The notes beneath the pieces are model-generated. The model was not told where the DNA came from. It searched no databases and worked only from the letters and a program-made list of their open reading frames with translations. Positions 25,004 through 33,071 of a DNA stretch of 64,000 nt are shown in pieces. The position numbers and the translations under genes were made by a program. Source of the DNA: Alphaproteobacteria bacterium (GTDB taxonomy: Bacteria > Pseudomonadota > Alphaproteobacteria > TMED109); assembly GCA_022819905.1 (NCBI GenBank), contig JAJEGJ010000047.1:1-64000 (forward strand), given 5' to 3'. How positions within the stretch are numbered: the first letter of the stretch is position 1; each line of letters begins with the position of its first letter.

Positions 25004-25251
25004 CAGACGTGCCCCAGGATTTGGGATCAGATGACTCATCAATCTTCGGGGATTTTCGGAACCGCCTCGCCGCACGCTGATTTGTCATAGCGATAGGAGC
25101 ATTCCCACTTTTCCGCAACCATCAATTGCTTGAGACGGCCCATCGTCCTCTTCCGGCAGATCATCCACCGGGACATCGATGCAGACCAGACAACACTTCG
25201 TTGATCCGGGTGTCGCCTTCGCTTCACTTGCCTTGTCGCGGTACACCCGCC

Positions 25252-25557
25252 TCAGGAACCTCGCAACGCGTCCGGCAGGTCGCGTGCACCGTGAAGCACA
25301 CGCACGATCATCGGCGGATCGCGATCCGGTGTGTACACGATGACGTAGGGATAGCCTCGGATCGAAAGAAAGCGGATCGGTGGGGACGCCAGGTGCGACT
25401 TCAGGGCACCAACCAGGGGATGTTCGCCGATGGTTTCCGCCAACCTGTCGAGCGCCACGCGGAATCCCCTGGCCGCAACCGGGTTCTCGGCTGCTACCCA
25501 CTCGATGATGGCAAGGATGTCTCGTTCGGCGGCGGGGGAAAGGACGGCTCGGGTCAC
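25252..25557 (-). CDS. parE: ParE/RelE-type toxin
   Basis: 101 residues, start at 25557 overlapping the antitoxin end by 4 nt. Reads MTRAVLSPAAERDILAIIEW, VAAENPVAARGFRVALDRL and IRFLSIRGYPYVIVYTPDRD, PPMIVRVLHGARDLPDAL, the ParE fold and C-terminal RVLHGaRDLp typical of this family. ParE toxins poison gyrase. The pair is intact and lies between two genes of an apparent lipid-transport pair. Confidence 0.92.
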   Translation of the reverse strand: MTRAVLSPAAERDILAIIEWVAAENPVAARGFRVALDRLAETIGEHPLVGALKSHLASPPIRFLSIRGYPYVIVYTPDRDPPMIVRVLHGARDLPDALRGS

Positions 25558-25832
25558 CGCTCGGCGGCTTTGATCACGGCGTCGGCGCGCGCCAGAACCT
25601 CATCCATGGTTCGCGCGCCCTTGTCATCGGCCTCCGCGAGGCTCCGGGCGATCATCGCGTCGAACGCCCGTCTCCGGTCCTCCTGCTCCTTCAGAAGCCG
25701 GAGGCCGGAGCGAACGACCTCGCTCACGTTGTTGTACTGGCCACGCGCCACGCAATCACGCGCGAAGGACGCCAGCTCGGAGGTGAGATGCACGTTCGTT
25801 GCCACGGGGACCTCTATGTCAAGCTTTGACAT
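25554..25832 (-). CDS. parD: ParD-type antitoxin
   Basis: 92 residues from ATG 25830-25832. HLTSELASFARDCVARGQYN, NVSEVVRSGLRLLKEQEDRR is the ParD ribbon-helix-helix fold (family form: lxxFVxxxVxsGryxsaSEVVRxaLRlLeE), with an acidic C-terminal arm for ParE. The start codon lies within a 17-bp palindrome, a likely operator. A dispersed repeat begins about 60 bp upstream. Confidence 0.92.
   Translation of the reverse strand: MSKLDIEVPVATNVHLTSELASFARDCVARGQYNNVSEVVRSGLRLLKEQEDRRRAFDAMIARSLAEADDKGARTMDEVLARADAVIKAAER
25816..25832 (-). promoter_or_regulatory. Palindrome overlapping the parD start codon
   Basis: ATGTCAA-GCT-TTGACAT is a perfect 7-bp inverted repeat whose outer ATG is the parD start. 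Binding of ParD here would block both transcription start-up and initiation. Function inferred from position and symmetry. Confidence 0.5.
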
Positions 25833-25894
25833 ACGGTGCCCGTTTGGAACGGGAAACGCAAGCCTTGCGGGCTCCGCCGAGCGGTCCGGCTCGC

Positions 25895-26030
25895 CGTCGA
25901 AGCGGGCGCTGACCACGTGCTCGCGAGGGTCATTCGCGTAGGGCCGGGTGCGGGTCCGGCCTCCAGTTCCAGAAAAATCCATTTGAGTGGCACTTTCGCC
26001 CGAAATGGAATCCCCCAGGGATTCTCTCAA
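25895..26030 (+). repeat. Dispersed repeat, copy B
   Basis: Same orientation as copy A (24864-25003). Contains GTCGAAGCGGGCGCTGACCA, CCAGAAAAATCCATTTGAGTGG and CGAAATGGAATCCCCCAGGG. Copy B is less damaged in the AGAAAAAT block. No intact gene of its own. Confidence 0.65.
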
Positions 26031-26137
26031 TGACAGTCTCGTTCTAGCCCGTGTGCCTGAGATCGACCGCGAGCAGCCGCGCGACGGCCATTCCCGTACA
26101 GCTGGAATTGCGCCGACCGCGCCCCGGTCGTCCGCGC

Positions 26138-28489
26138 CTATTCGATCGACCGCTTCAGCCGTTCCCGGATCTGCGCAGTCGTTTCCTTCGTCGCATCGAG
26201 CGCCATCAGCAACGGCGGAAGGAACAGGAAGTCCGCCAGCAGGGCGATGATGACGGTGATCCCAACGAGCAGGCCGAGCGCCTGATTGGTCACCATTCCT
26301 GACGCTCCAAACACCATGAACCCCAGCGCGAACACAACTGTCGTCGCCGTGAGCGCCTTGCCGACCGCGCTGAAGGCGGCCTGGACGGACTCGGACGGCA
26401 ACAGCCCGCGCTTCCTGGCGCCGACATACTTGGTCATGAAGTGGATCGTGTCGTCCACGATGATGCCGAACGCGATCGCGGTGACGACCGACGCCGCGAC
26501 GCCGACCTCTCCGACCAGGTATCCCCAAAGGCCCATTGCCATGGCGGCTGGCATGAAATTCGGGACCAGGCTGATCAGGCCGAGGCGCACGCTTCGGAAG
26601 ACGAAGAGCAGGAGCAGGGACACGATGGCCATTGCCGCGATCGTGCCCCGCAGCATGCCCTCAATGTTCCGCTGAATTGAATGCGCGCCGACAACGGAAA
26701 CGCCCGTAGCCTGGGTTTCCAGGTCGGGCGCGTTCTGCCGGAACCAGGCTTGCGTGCGATTGTCGAGGTCAACCTTTTCTCGCGTGGTGAGGCTCTTGAG
26801 CACAACCGTCACGCGCGTCGACGACCGTTCCACGTCGATGAGGTTGTTCAAGTCGCGGCCGACCGGCAGGGAGAACTCGTAGAGCAGCAGGTACTGCGCG
26901 GCGAGATCGGAGTCGTCCGGAAGCACGTAGAAGTCGGGATCGTCGCCATGCAGATTCTTGTTCAGGCGCTTCATGATGTCGGAGATGGCAAAGACGTGGG
27001 CAACCTCCGGCTGTGACCGACTCCACTCCGCAAAGGCGTCCACCCGCTGGAGATACTCGACATCCGTGATGCCGCCCTCCCGCCCGGCGTTGAGCGAGTA
27101 CTCGTACGTTTCCACGCCCGTGAAATTCTCGCTCACAAAATCCGTGGATCGCCGGAACTCGTAACTATCGTCGAGCAGCTCCAGCCAATTCTCCTGCAGC
27201 TCAATCCGCGAGATTCCGGCGATGAGTACGACCATCACGGCGGCGACGGACCAAAGCAGGATCGTGCGGTAGGAAATGACAAACCGCGCCAGGCGATCGA
27301 AGACGTCTGCTTTGCCCGCAGGCGCAGTCCCGCCACGCATGGGCACTACGGTCAGGAACGCGGGCAGCAGCGTGACCGAAAAGACGAAGGCGGCCATCGC
27401 GCCGAATGCCACCATGTTGCCCATCACTCGAAACGGCGGCATCTCCGCGAAGTTGAGGCTGAGAAAGCCGATTGCGGTCGTCACCGACGTCAGGAGAACG
27501 GGCCACACGTTGACCTGCAGCGAATGAATGGCCGCCTGCGGACGGTCCTTGCCCTGGCGCAGGCCCGCCCGCATCCCCTCGATAATGTGCACGGAATGCG
27601 CGACGGTGACCGCCATCAAGACGAACAGCGCCGCGCCGCTCTCGCCGAACAGCTTCAGTCCGACCCAGCCGGTGAAGCCCAGCGCTGACAGCAAGACCGC
27701 GATCAGCATCACGAGAATCGCCAGCATTCCCCATAGCGAGCGCAGCAGGACGATGGCGACGAGCAGCATGGTACCGAGGGCGACGGGCGCAAGGACGCCC
27801 ATGTCGTCGTCAATCGCTTGCTTCATGGCGCGGTTGAGGATGAGTTCGCCGGTCATGTGGTAGTCGATGGTCGGATACCGCTCTCTCGCTTCGGCGGCAG
27901 TACCGTGGAGGAAGTCGGTAACCTCGAATCTTCCCTGTTCTCGGTCTTCAGGGAGCGCAACGCTGACGACCAGCCCGGCGACGCGACCATCCCTGGATAT
28001 GAAGCGCCCCGAGACTTCTTCGGTACTGAGCGCGATTTCCCGGATTCGTTCGATATCGCTGTCGCTCAGGGAACTGGCGTCATCGATCAGGGGTGCAACG
28101 ATCAGCTCGTCCTCAAGGCCCTCGCTGTGCGAATAGTTGGTGATCGAGTCAACGCGGGTGACGTAGGGCGTTCGCCATAGCTGATCGGTCAGCTCTTCGA
28201 TGGCGACAAGCGCTTCCGGCGTGAAAACGGCACCGTCTTGCGGCGCCACGACCACCAGCGCGGCGTCGGAGAGAGAGTAGGTGGCTTCCAACTCGTCGAG
28301 TGCGACGATGTGTGGGTCGTCCTGGCTGAAGTGATTTCGAACGTCGACGTCAACGACCGTGATGTATTGGGCGCCCGCGGCGAGGGCCAGCATTGCAGCT
28401 ACGGAGAGCACAATTGTCAGCCACCGGCGACCGACGACGAGCGCAATGCAGGAATCGAGTGTCATGACAAGATGATCGACCGGGTGCAA
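26138..28489 (-). CDS. MMPL-family RND lipid transporter
   Basis: 783 residues. Two repeated halves, each with one N-terminal helix (RRWLTIVLSVAAMLALAAGA; TILLWSVAAVMVVLIAGI), a periplasmic domain, and a five-helix bundle (e.g. LLVAIVLLRSLWGMLAILVM, AIGFLSLNFAEMPPFRVMG; SLLLLFVFRSVRLGLISLVP, AIAFGIIVDDTIHFMTKYVG). GIIVDDTIHF carries the paired acidic residues expected for proton coupling in RND pumps. MMPL proteins move lipids (mycolates, hopanoids) rather than drugs. With the LolA-like gene and surrounding sterol enzymes, movement of a sterol or related lipid to the outer membrane is the likely role; that is inference. Divergent from the Rieske gene. Confidence 0.9.
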   Translation of the reverse strand: MHPVDHLVMTLDSCIALVVGRRWLTIVLSVAAMLALAAGAQYITVVDVDVRNHFSQDDPHIVALDELEATYSLSDAALVVVAPQDGAVFTPEALVAIEELTDQLWRTPYVTRVDSITNYSHSEGLEDELIVAPLIDDASSLSDSDIERIREIALSTEEVSGRFISRDGRVAGLVVSVALPEDREQGRFEVTDFLHGTAAEARERYPTIDYHMTGELILNRAMKQAIDDDMGVLAPVALGTMLLVAIVLLRSLWGMLAILVMLIAVLLSALGFTGWVGLKLFGESGAALFVLMAVTVAHSVHIIEGMRAGLRQGKDRPQAAIHSLQVNVWPVLLTSVTTAIGFLSLNFAEMPPFRVMGNMVAFGAMAAFVFSVTLLPAFLTVVPMRGGTAPAGKADVFDRLARFVISYRTILLWSVAAVMVVLIAGISRIELQENWLELLDDSYEFRRSTDFVSENFTGVETYEYSLNAGREGGITDVEYLQRVDAFAEWSRSQPEVAHVFAISDIMKRLNKNLHGDDPDFYVLPDDSDLAAQYLLLYEFSLPVGRDLNNLIDVERSSTRVTVVLKSLTTREKVDLDNRTQAWFRQNAPDLETQATGVSVVGAHSIQRNIEGMLRGTIAAMAIVSLLLLFVFRSVRLGLISLVPNFMPAAMAMGLWGYLVGEVGVAASVVTAIAFGIIVDDTIHFMTKYVGARKRGLLPSESVQAAFSAVGKALTATTVVFALGFMVFGASGMVTNQALGLLVGITVIIALLADFLFLPPLLMALDATKETTAQIRERLKRSIE

Positions 28490-29177
28490 GATTCAGATAT
28501 AGCATCTTGCCTACAGCCCTGCCACGGACGAACTCCCGCCGCCTCAACAGGAAAATGTATCGCGACGAATACGCCCGCAAGGGGCGCGGCTCGGATACCT
28601 AAGGCACTGGTGAGTCATGAATCGCGCACACTTGCGGGTCCGAACCGGCGTGGGCCTCGCGCGATGGATGCAGGCGACGGGCATCCACCCTGGTGCGGTC
28701 GTGAAGGGATGTCGGATGGCTGGACTCGGTGCCGGTCGGACATCCCGGGATCGATTCTCGGCGCCACGATGATCTGGAAGTGGCAGCCGGGAAGTCCGGC
28801 CCACGCGAGACGCGGCACGATGTCGCAACATTCTGTTCCAACGTCAGGTATCGAATAGGCTGCCCTCGGCCAGAAGCGCATCCGCGAGCCCCGGCGACGA
28901 ATGGGACGGCGGCGGGTCCCGGCATGATGGGCAGGCTCCCGATCGAGCGGCCTGCAACCAGGTCCTTCCGCCTCTTGGAAGTCGTATCGCCGCTTGTTGC
29001 GACAATATGTCAGTGCTATTTAGAGTCGCGTGAACTGCAGTAGAAGATGTTGGCCGGAAGCCGGGCTTGCCGCAGGGGCAGCACGCCCTCAGCTTCGTTT
29101 GACACGGTCGGGATGGTAAGCCAGTGCATTGCGGGCGCGGGGCGACCGCGTGCTTGGGTCTGACCAGTCGTGTGTGA
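28490..29177. other. Divergent intergenic region, no gene recognised
   Basis: About 690 bp between the RND gene (minus) and the Rieske gene (plus). No family-like frame or RNA gene is evident. It must contain both promoters. Confidence 0.45.
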
Positions 29178-29188
29178 TAACGGCGTTA
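29178..29188 (+). promoter_or_regulatory. Small palindrome upstream of the Rieske gene
   Basis: TAACG-G-CGTTA, 25 nt before the GTG start, is a candidate operator half-way between promoter and start. Short, so it may be chance. Confidence 0.3.
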
Positions 29189-29212
29189 ACCTAGCAAAGA
29201 GTATGTCAAGAC

Positions 29213-30259
29213 GTGAACGGCGTGCGCAGCGTGGGTGACACGGCGGCCGCCCTGTTCCCGTTTCCCGAGGGGTGGTACTTCGTCGCGAGTCAACGCTCCC
29301 TGGCCAAGGAAAAATTGCTTGAAAGGCAATGGCTTGGACGGAACATCGTCACGTGGAGCGACGACGATGGAAGTGTCTGCGTGGCCGATTCTGTATGTCC
29401 GCACATGGGTTCCGCATTGGGCCCGACCGTCGGCGGCCGCGTGCGCGATGGCTGTCTTGTCTGTCCCTTTCACGGCTTCACGTACGATATCACCGGCAAC
29501 TGTGTCGCAACGCCGTTCGCGCCGCCGCCGAGATCCTTGACACTGAACGTCTATGATACGCGGGTCATTCAAGGCCTCATCTTTGGTTGGTGGAGCGACA
29601 CGGGCCGCCCGCCGCAATGGGACCTGCCGGACGCGCCGCCGGCCGAAGACGACTGGTGCGATCTGGAAATCCGGACCGTCCGGTTTCCCGGCCACGTGCA
29701 GGAAATCGCAGAGAACTCCGTGGACCTCGCCCACCTGCGGTATGTGCACGGCTACAACAACGTGCAGCCTGTCGGGACGACGACCGTTGAAGGTTCGTAC
29801 CTTCTCGCCCGTTTCGATTTCACCCGCCGCCGCCCCATCGCAGGTTTCATCGACAGCGTCTATCGCATTTCGGCCGCTGCCCACGTTTACGGGCTGGGTT
29901 ACTCGTTCGTCGATGTCCAGGAGCATTCCATTGGCATGGATCTCCGTTTGTGGGTCTTGGCCACACCCGTCGACGGCACGTTGGTCGATCTGTCGCTGGC
30001 CAGTCAGATCCGGGAAATACGAAGGCCCAAGCGGCTGATCGTCGGTCTCGGCTTCCTGCCGCCACGGTGGCGCACCAGGATCATGAACAGGCTGGTGGTT
30101 TCCGCGCAAATGCAGGATGTGCAACAGGATGTCGTGATCTGGCAACGACGGCAGCACCGACCGAATCCTCGGCTGTCTCGTGCCGACGGCGATATCGGTA
30201 GATACCGACGCTATTGCAGGCAGTTCTACCCGCACGACCGCGTCAGCGAGAATGGCTAG
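29213..30259 (+). CDS. Rieske 2Fe-2S oxygenase, steroid type (SdmA/Neverland/KshA-like)
   Basis: 348 residues, GTG 29213. Rieske cluster ligands are in CPHMGS (Cys62, His64) and CPFHGF (Cys84, His87). The mononuclear iron site is ENSVDLAHLRYVHGY (Asp171, His174, His179; pattern D-x2-H-x4-H). N-terminal FPFPEGWYFVASQRSLAKEK and APPPRSLTLNVYDTRVIQG, GLIFGWW match Rieske oxygenases acting on steroids: bacterial C-4 demethylase SdmA, animal cholesterol 7-desaturase (Neverland/DAF-36) and 3-ketosteroid 9-alpha-hydroxylase KshA. Which of these reactions applies cannot be told without alignment. No reductase gene is adjacent. First gene of the plus-strand steroid block. Confidence 0.88.
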   Translation: MNGVRSVGDTAAALFPFPEGWYFVASQRSLAKEKLLERQWLGRNIVTWSDDDGSVCVADSVCPHMGSALGPTVGGRVRDGCLVCPFHGFTYDITGNCVATPFAPPPRSLTLNVYDTRVIQGLIFGWWSDTGRPPQWDLPDAPPAEDDWCDLEIRTVRFPGHVQEIAENSVDLAHLRYVHGYNNVQPVGTTTVEGSYLLARFDFTRRRPIAGFIDSVYRISAAAHVYGLGYSFVDVQEHSIGMDLRLWVLATPVDGTLVDLSLASQIREIRRPKRLIVGLGFLPPRWRTRIMNRLVVSAQMQDVQQDVVIWQRRQHRPNPRLSRADGDIGRYRRYCRQFYPHDRVSENG

Positions 30260-30455
30260 CGGCCCGTAGGGTCGCCGGAATGCCGATGCCGGTTGCCCCG
30301 GCCAGCCGCTCAACTTCGTCCCCTGGGCAGCGTACGGAGCGCACGTGTGCCCGATCGCTTCCAGGCCCGCCCCGCCGCTCGGACGGGCGGGCGCATCGTC
30401 AACGCAGGCGATACGTCGAGGAATTCCGCAAGAGCGTCACTAGTATCGTTATGTC

Positions 30456-30497
30456 TATAATTGTGCCCAGAACCTCGCAATTTTGCGAGGGGGAGGA
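30456..30497 (+). promoter_or_regulatory. Promoter -10, leader hairpin and Shine-Dalgarno of the GPP34-P450 gene
   Basis: Consensus TATAAT at 30456-30461 with no clear -35, then a perfect hairpin CCTCGCAA-TT-TTGCGAGG at 30473-30490 whose 3' arm runs into the GGGGGAGGA ribosome site (30489-30497). The hairpin would lie at the very 5' end of the transcript and could hide or expose the ribosome site. Confidence 0.5.
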
Positions 30498-30511
30498 CAA
30501 TTAGTTCATTG

Positions 30512-32545
30512 GTGACTCACGACACAGCTGTTGAAACGGGCCAGGGGGCGTCTGCGCTAAGTCTGCCGGAAGAGCTGCTGCTGGTGCTGCTGGACGAAGA
30601 GAGGGGTTATTTTCGACAGGTACCCGGCTGGAACCTGAACTGCGCGATGGTCGGCGCAGCGCTCGGTGAACTGTCGCTGCTCGGTCGCATCGACACCGAT
30701 CTGGAGTCGCTGACTCTCCTGGATGCGACCGCCACCGGTCGTCCGCTGCTCGACCCGATCTTGCGGGAGATCGCGACCGAAACGGAAACACACGATGCCC
30801 GCTACTGGATTGAGCGGCTTGCTCCACAGTCCGAGTCGGTGATCTCCCAGGCGCTGGACGGGCTCGTTCGGCGACAGATTCTCGACGTCCACCCGGGCGG
30901 TTTCTATACCTTCGCCAGGCGCCAGCGGCCGGGCGAAACACCGTCGGGAGAAGACCACCTGGCGGCCGAGTTCGTGACGGCCCAGTTGGCCAGGGTCATC
31001 TTTACGGACGAGCTTCCGGGTCCGCGCGACGTGATTATCACCGGCCTCGTCAATGCCTGCCACGTGTTCCATCTGATGTATCAGATCGACGAGGAAGTGG
31101 AAGAACGGATTCGGTTCGTCAGCCAGATGGACCTGATTGGCCAGGCGATTGCGGCAGCGGTGAGCCAGAGCATCCTCGCGCCCGCGCTTCGCCGGCCCTC
31201 GCTCACCAAGCCGATTCCGACCGTGTCCCTGCGTGATCTGGTGTTCAACCGCGAGCTGCGGGAGGGCAGGCTGCCGGCAGGGTTTGCCTATTTGGCCGAC
31301 AGGTACGGTCCAGTATTCGAGCTTCCGATTCCGTTCCGCCAGAACGTGATTGTCCTGGCAGGGTTGAAGACGAATGAATGGGCCCATCGCATGGGGCGGG
31401 TATTCTTGCGGTCGAAGGAGTACTTTGAGGGCGTCGACAAGGCGTACGGCGTGTCGCGTTCGATGCACTCGATTGACGGCGCCGATCACTTCCGCTTTCG
31501 CAAGTCGTTGCATACCGCCTACTCTCGCAGGACTTTGACCAGGCGTCTGGACGAGGTCTATGAACTGGCCCGCGCGCACATGGCGGGTTGGGACGTCGGT
31601 ACCACGATGCCGGTGCAGGAGATGCTGCGGCCATTCGTGAACGCGCAGACGTCGCCGCTCTTGGCCAACATTGACACCCAAGCCGAGATTGTCGACGCGC
31701 TCGAATACAAGGTTCGGGTGCTCAATGTGGGCATCGTCAAGATGATGCCGCGTTTCATGCTCAAGACCCCGTCGATGCGCCGCCGGGCGAAGGCCATGGA
31801 CCAGATCGTCGACCGCATGCAAAGGACGCATACGGCCGCGCAGCGGGTTGGGATGCACGAGGACGTGGTGGACGCGTACCTGGCCCTGCACGCGTCTGAT
31901 CCCCAATTCCTGCCTGAATCGGACCTGTCGCTGCCGCTAGGGGCGATCTTGATGACTGCCATGTACATGGGCGACCAGGTTGGCTTCGCCCTTTACTGGT
32001 TGCTGCAGAATCCCGAGCTGTACGAGCGGGTCACGGCTGAGGCGGATGCGTTGTGGGCCGAGGGCGATCCCGGCGAGGACGACTTCAGTCGAGACCGGAT
32101 CGACGTGACCCACCGGGTGCTGATGGAGGCTCTGCGGATGTCGCCGATCGTGCCCATGTCGATGCGCACGGTGATGAATACCTGCGTGGTGGAGGGTTAC
32201 GAATTTCCGGTCGGGGCGCAGCTCCTGATTGCGCAGACGGCCACGCATTACTCGGAAGAGGCGTTTCCCGACCCGTGGAAGTTCGACATTGACCGCTACG
32301 CGCCCCCGCGAAACGAGCACCTGGGCAGAGGCTATGCGCCCTACGGGCTGGGCACGCACTCATGTCTCGGGAGCCGGTGGGCCGACTTGCACATTGTGAT
32401 CAACCTGCTGATGCTCACGCATTACTTCAAGATCGAGCTGGCCCGCCCCTACAAGCGGTTGCCGATGGATCCGTTGCCCTCGCAGTCGCCCAGCAACAGA
32501 CTTAAGCTCAGGATCGCTGAGCAGCGGCACGAAATCGGAGTCTGA
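30512..32545 (+). CDS. GPP34 (GOLPH3-like) domain fused to cytochrome P450
   Basis: 677 residues from GTG 30512 (TTG 30509 also possible; GGGGGAGGA upstream). Residues about 15-235 match the GPP34/GOLPH3 family: LSLPEELLLVLLDEERGYFR, VGAALGELSLLGRIDTD, LLDATATGRPLLDPILREIA and DARYWIERLA, ending in a helical region. Residues about 240-670 are a complete P450: ADHFRFRKSLHTAYSRRTL, I-helix MYMGDQVGFALYWLL, EALR (539-542), FDIDRYAP and the heme loop PYGLGTHSCLG with Cys618. It lacks CYP51 signatures. GPP34 proteins bind acidic phospholipids in eukaryotes, so membrane tethering of a lipid-oxidising P450 is a reasonable inference. The substrate is probably a sterol, from context only. Confidence 0.88.
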   Translation: MTHDTAVETGQGASALSLPEELLLVLLDEERGYFRQVPGWNLNCAMVGAALGELSLLGRIDTDLESLTLLDATATGRPLLDPILREIATETETHDARYWIERLAPQSESVISQALDGLVRRQILDVHPGGFYTFARRQRPGETPSGEDHLAAEFVTAQLARVIFTDELPGPRDVIITGLVNACHVFHLMYQIDEEVEERIRFVSQMDLIGQAIAAAVSQSILAPALRRPSLTKPIPTVSLRDLVFNRELREGRLPAGFAYLADRYGPVFELPIPFRQNVIVLAGLKTNEWAHRMGRVFLRSKEYFEGVDKAYGVSRSMHSIDGADHFRFRKSLHTAYSRRTLTRRLDEVYELARAHMAGWDVGTTMPVQEMLRPFVNAQTSPLLANIDTQAEIVDALEYKVRVLNVGIVKMMPRFMLKTPSMRRRAKAMDQIVDRMQRTHTAAQRVGMHEDVVDAYLALHASDPQFLPESDLSLPLGAILMTAMYMGDQVGFALYWLLQNPELYERVTAEADALWAEGDPGEDDFSRDRIDVTHRVLMEALRMSPIVPMSMRTVMNTCVVEGYEFPVGAQLLIAQTATHYSEEAFPDPWKFDIDRYAPPRNEHLGRGYAPYGLGTHSCLGSRWADLHIVINLLMLTHYFKIELARPYKRLPMDPLPSQSPSNRLKLRIAEQRHEIGV

Positions 32546-32587
32546 GTTCGCTGCGCTCGCCCCTCCAGCGCCCGGTCTTGTCCGGGA

Positions 32588-32863
32588 TTCGGGAATAGAG
32601 CCTTTCGCAGTGAATTGACCTGGTGGCGGACGACCTCACAACGGGTAGCGGTTGGTCGGGCGGTAGCCGGAGATTCGCACCGCCGCCATGGAGAGGGCGT
32701 GCGCGGAGTTGTCGGCGAGATCGAACCGGGACTCGAGGTTGCGGTCCCCGTTCCCGGCATCCGCGAGCCGGGCGACTCCGGTCCGGATCAGTCCCGATAT
32801 CTCGCTGGCTGCCAGCGCCTCCGCCTTCAGTAGACCGCTCGCTACGAGATTGTCGAGATATCG
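32588..32863 (-). pseudogene. Frameshifted HEPN-domain relic
   Basis: Minus-strand frame reads YLDNLVASGLLKAEALAASE, ISGLIRTGVARLADA, NLESRFDLADNSAHALSMAA and VRISGYRPTNRYPL, then stops at 32636. A second frame continues EVVRHQVNSLRKALFP. This is the order of small HEPN proteins (RFDxAYxAAHalalAaLrxxGYRP followed by HHQxxIqsLp). One frameshift separates the parts. Its insertion appears to have removed the 5' part of a sterol methyltransferase gene on the other strand. Confidence 0.6.
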
Positions 32864-32879
32864 CAAGCCCGTTCCTGCC

Positions 32880-33071
32880 CAATTTGCAACGGTCTTGAAT
32901 TTGGTATTACGGACCGGCGAGGGATTGGGAATTGGTCCCAAGGACACAACCGACTTCAGCACCCTGCCGAACTGGCCGGTGGACGCACTGGCAGAAGACA
33001 GCAAGTTCGGCGTGCTCACACCGATGCCGTTCCAGCTGGACCGTCATCCAGGCGCTAAGGAGACCGCGTGA
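32880..33071 (+). pseudogene. C-terminal remnant of a second sterol methyltransferase
   Basis: Plus-strand frame QFATVLNLVLRTGEGLGIGP, KDTTDFSTLPNWPVDALAED, SKFGVLTPMPFQLDRHPG then TGA at 33069-33071. It aligns by eye with the last 55 residues of the intact SMT in this window: LGIxPKxTT versus LGIVPRGTT, ALAExxxxGxxTPMxF in both. The upstream part is replaced by the HEPN relic. Its stop overlaps the GTG of the ERG2-like gene (GTGA), implying that an SMT gene and the isomerase gene were once translationally coupled. Confidence 0.65.
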
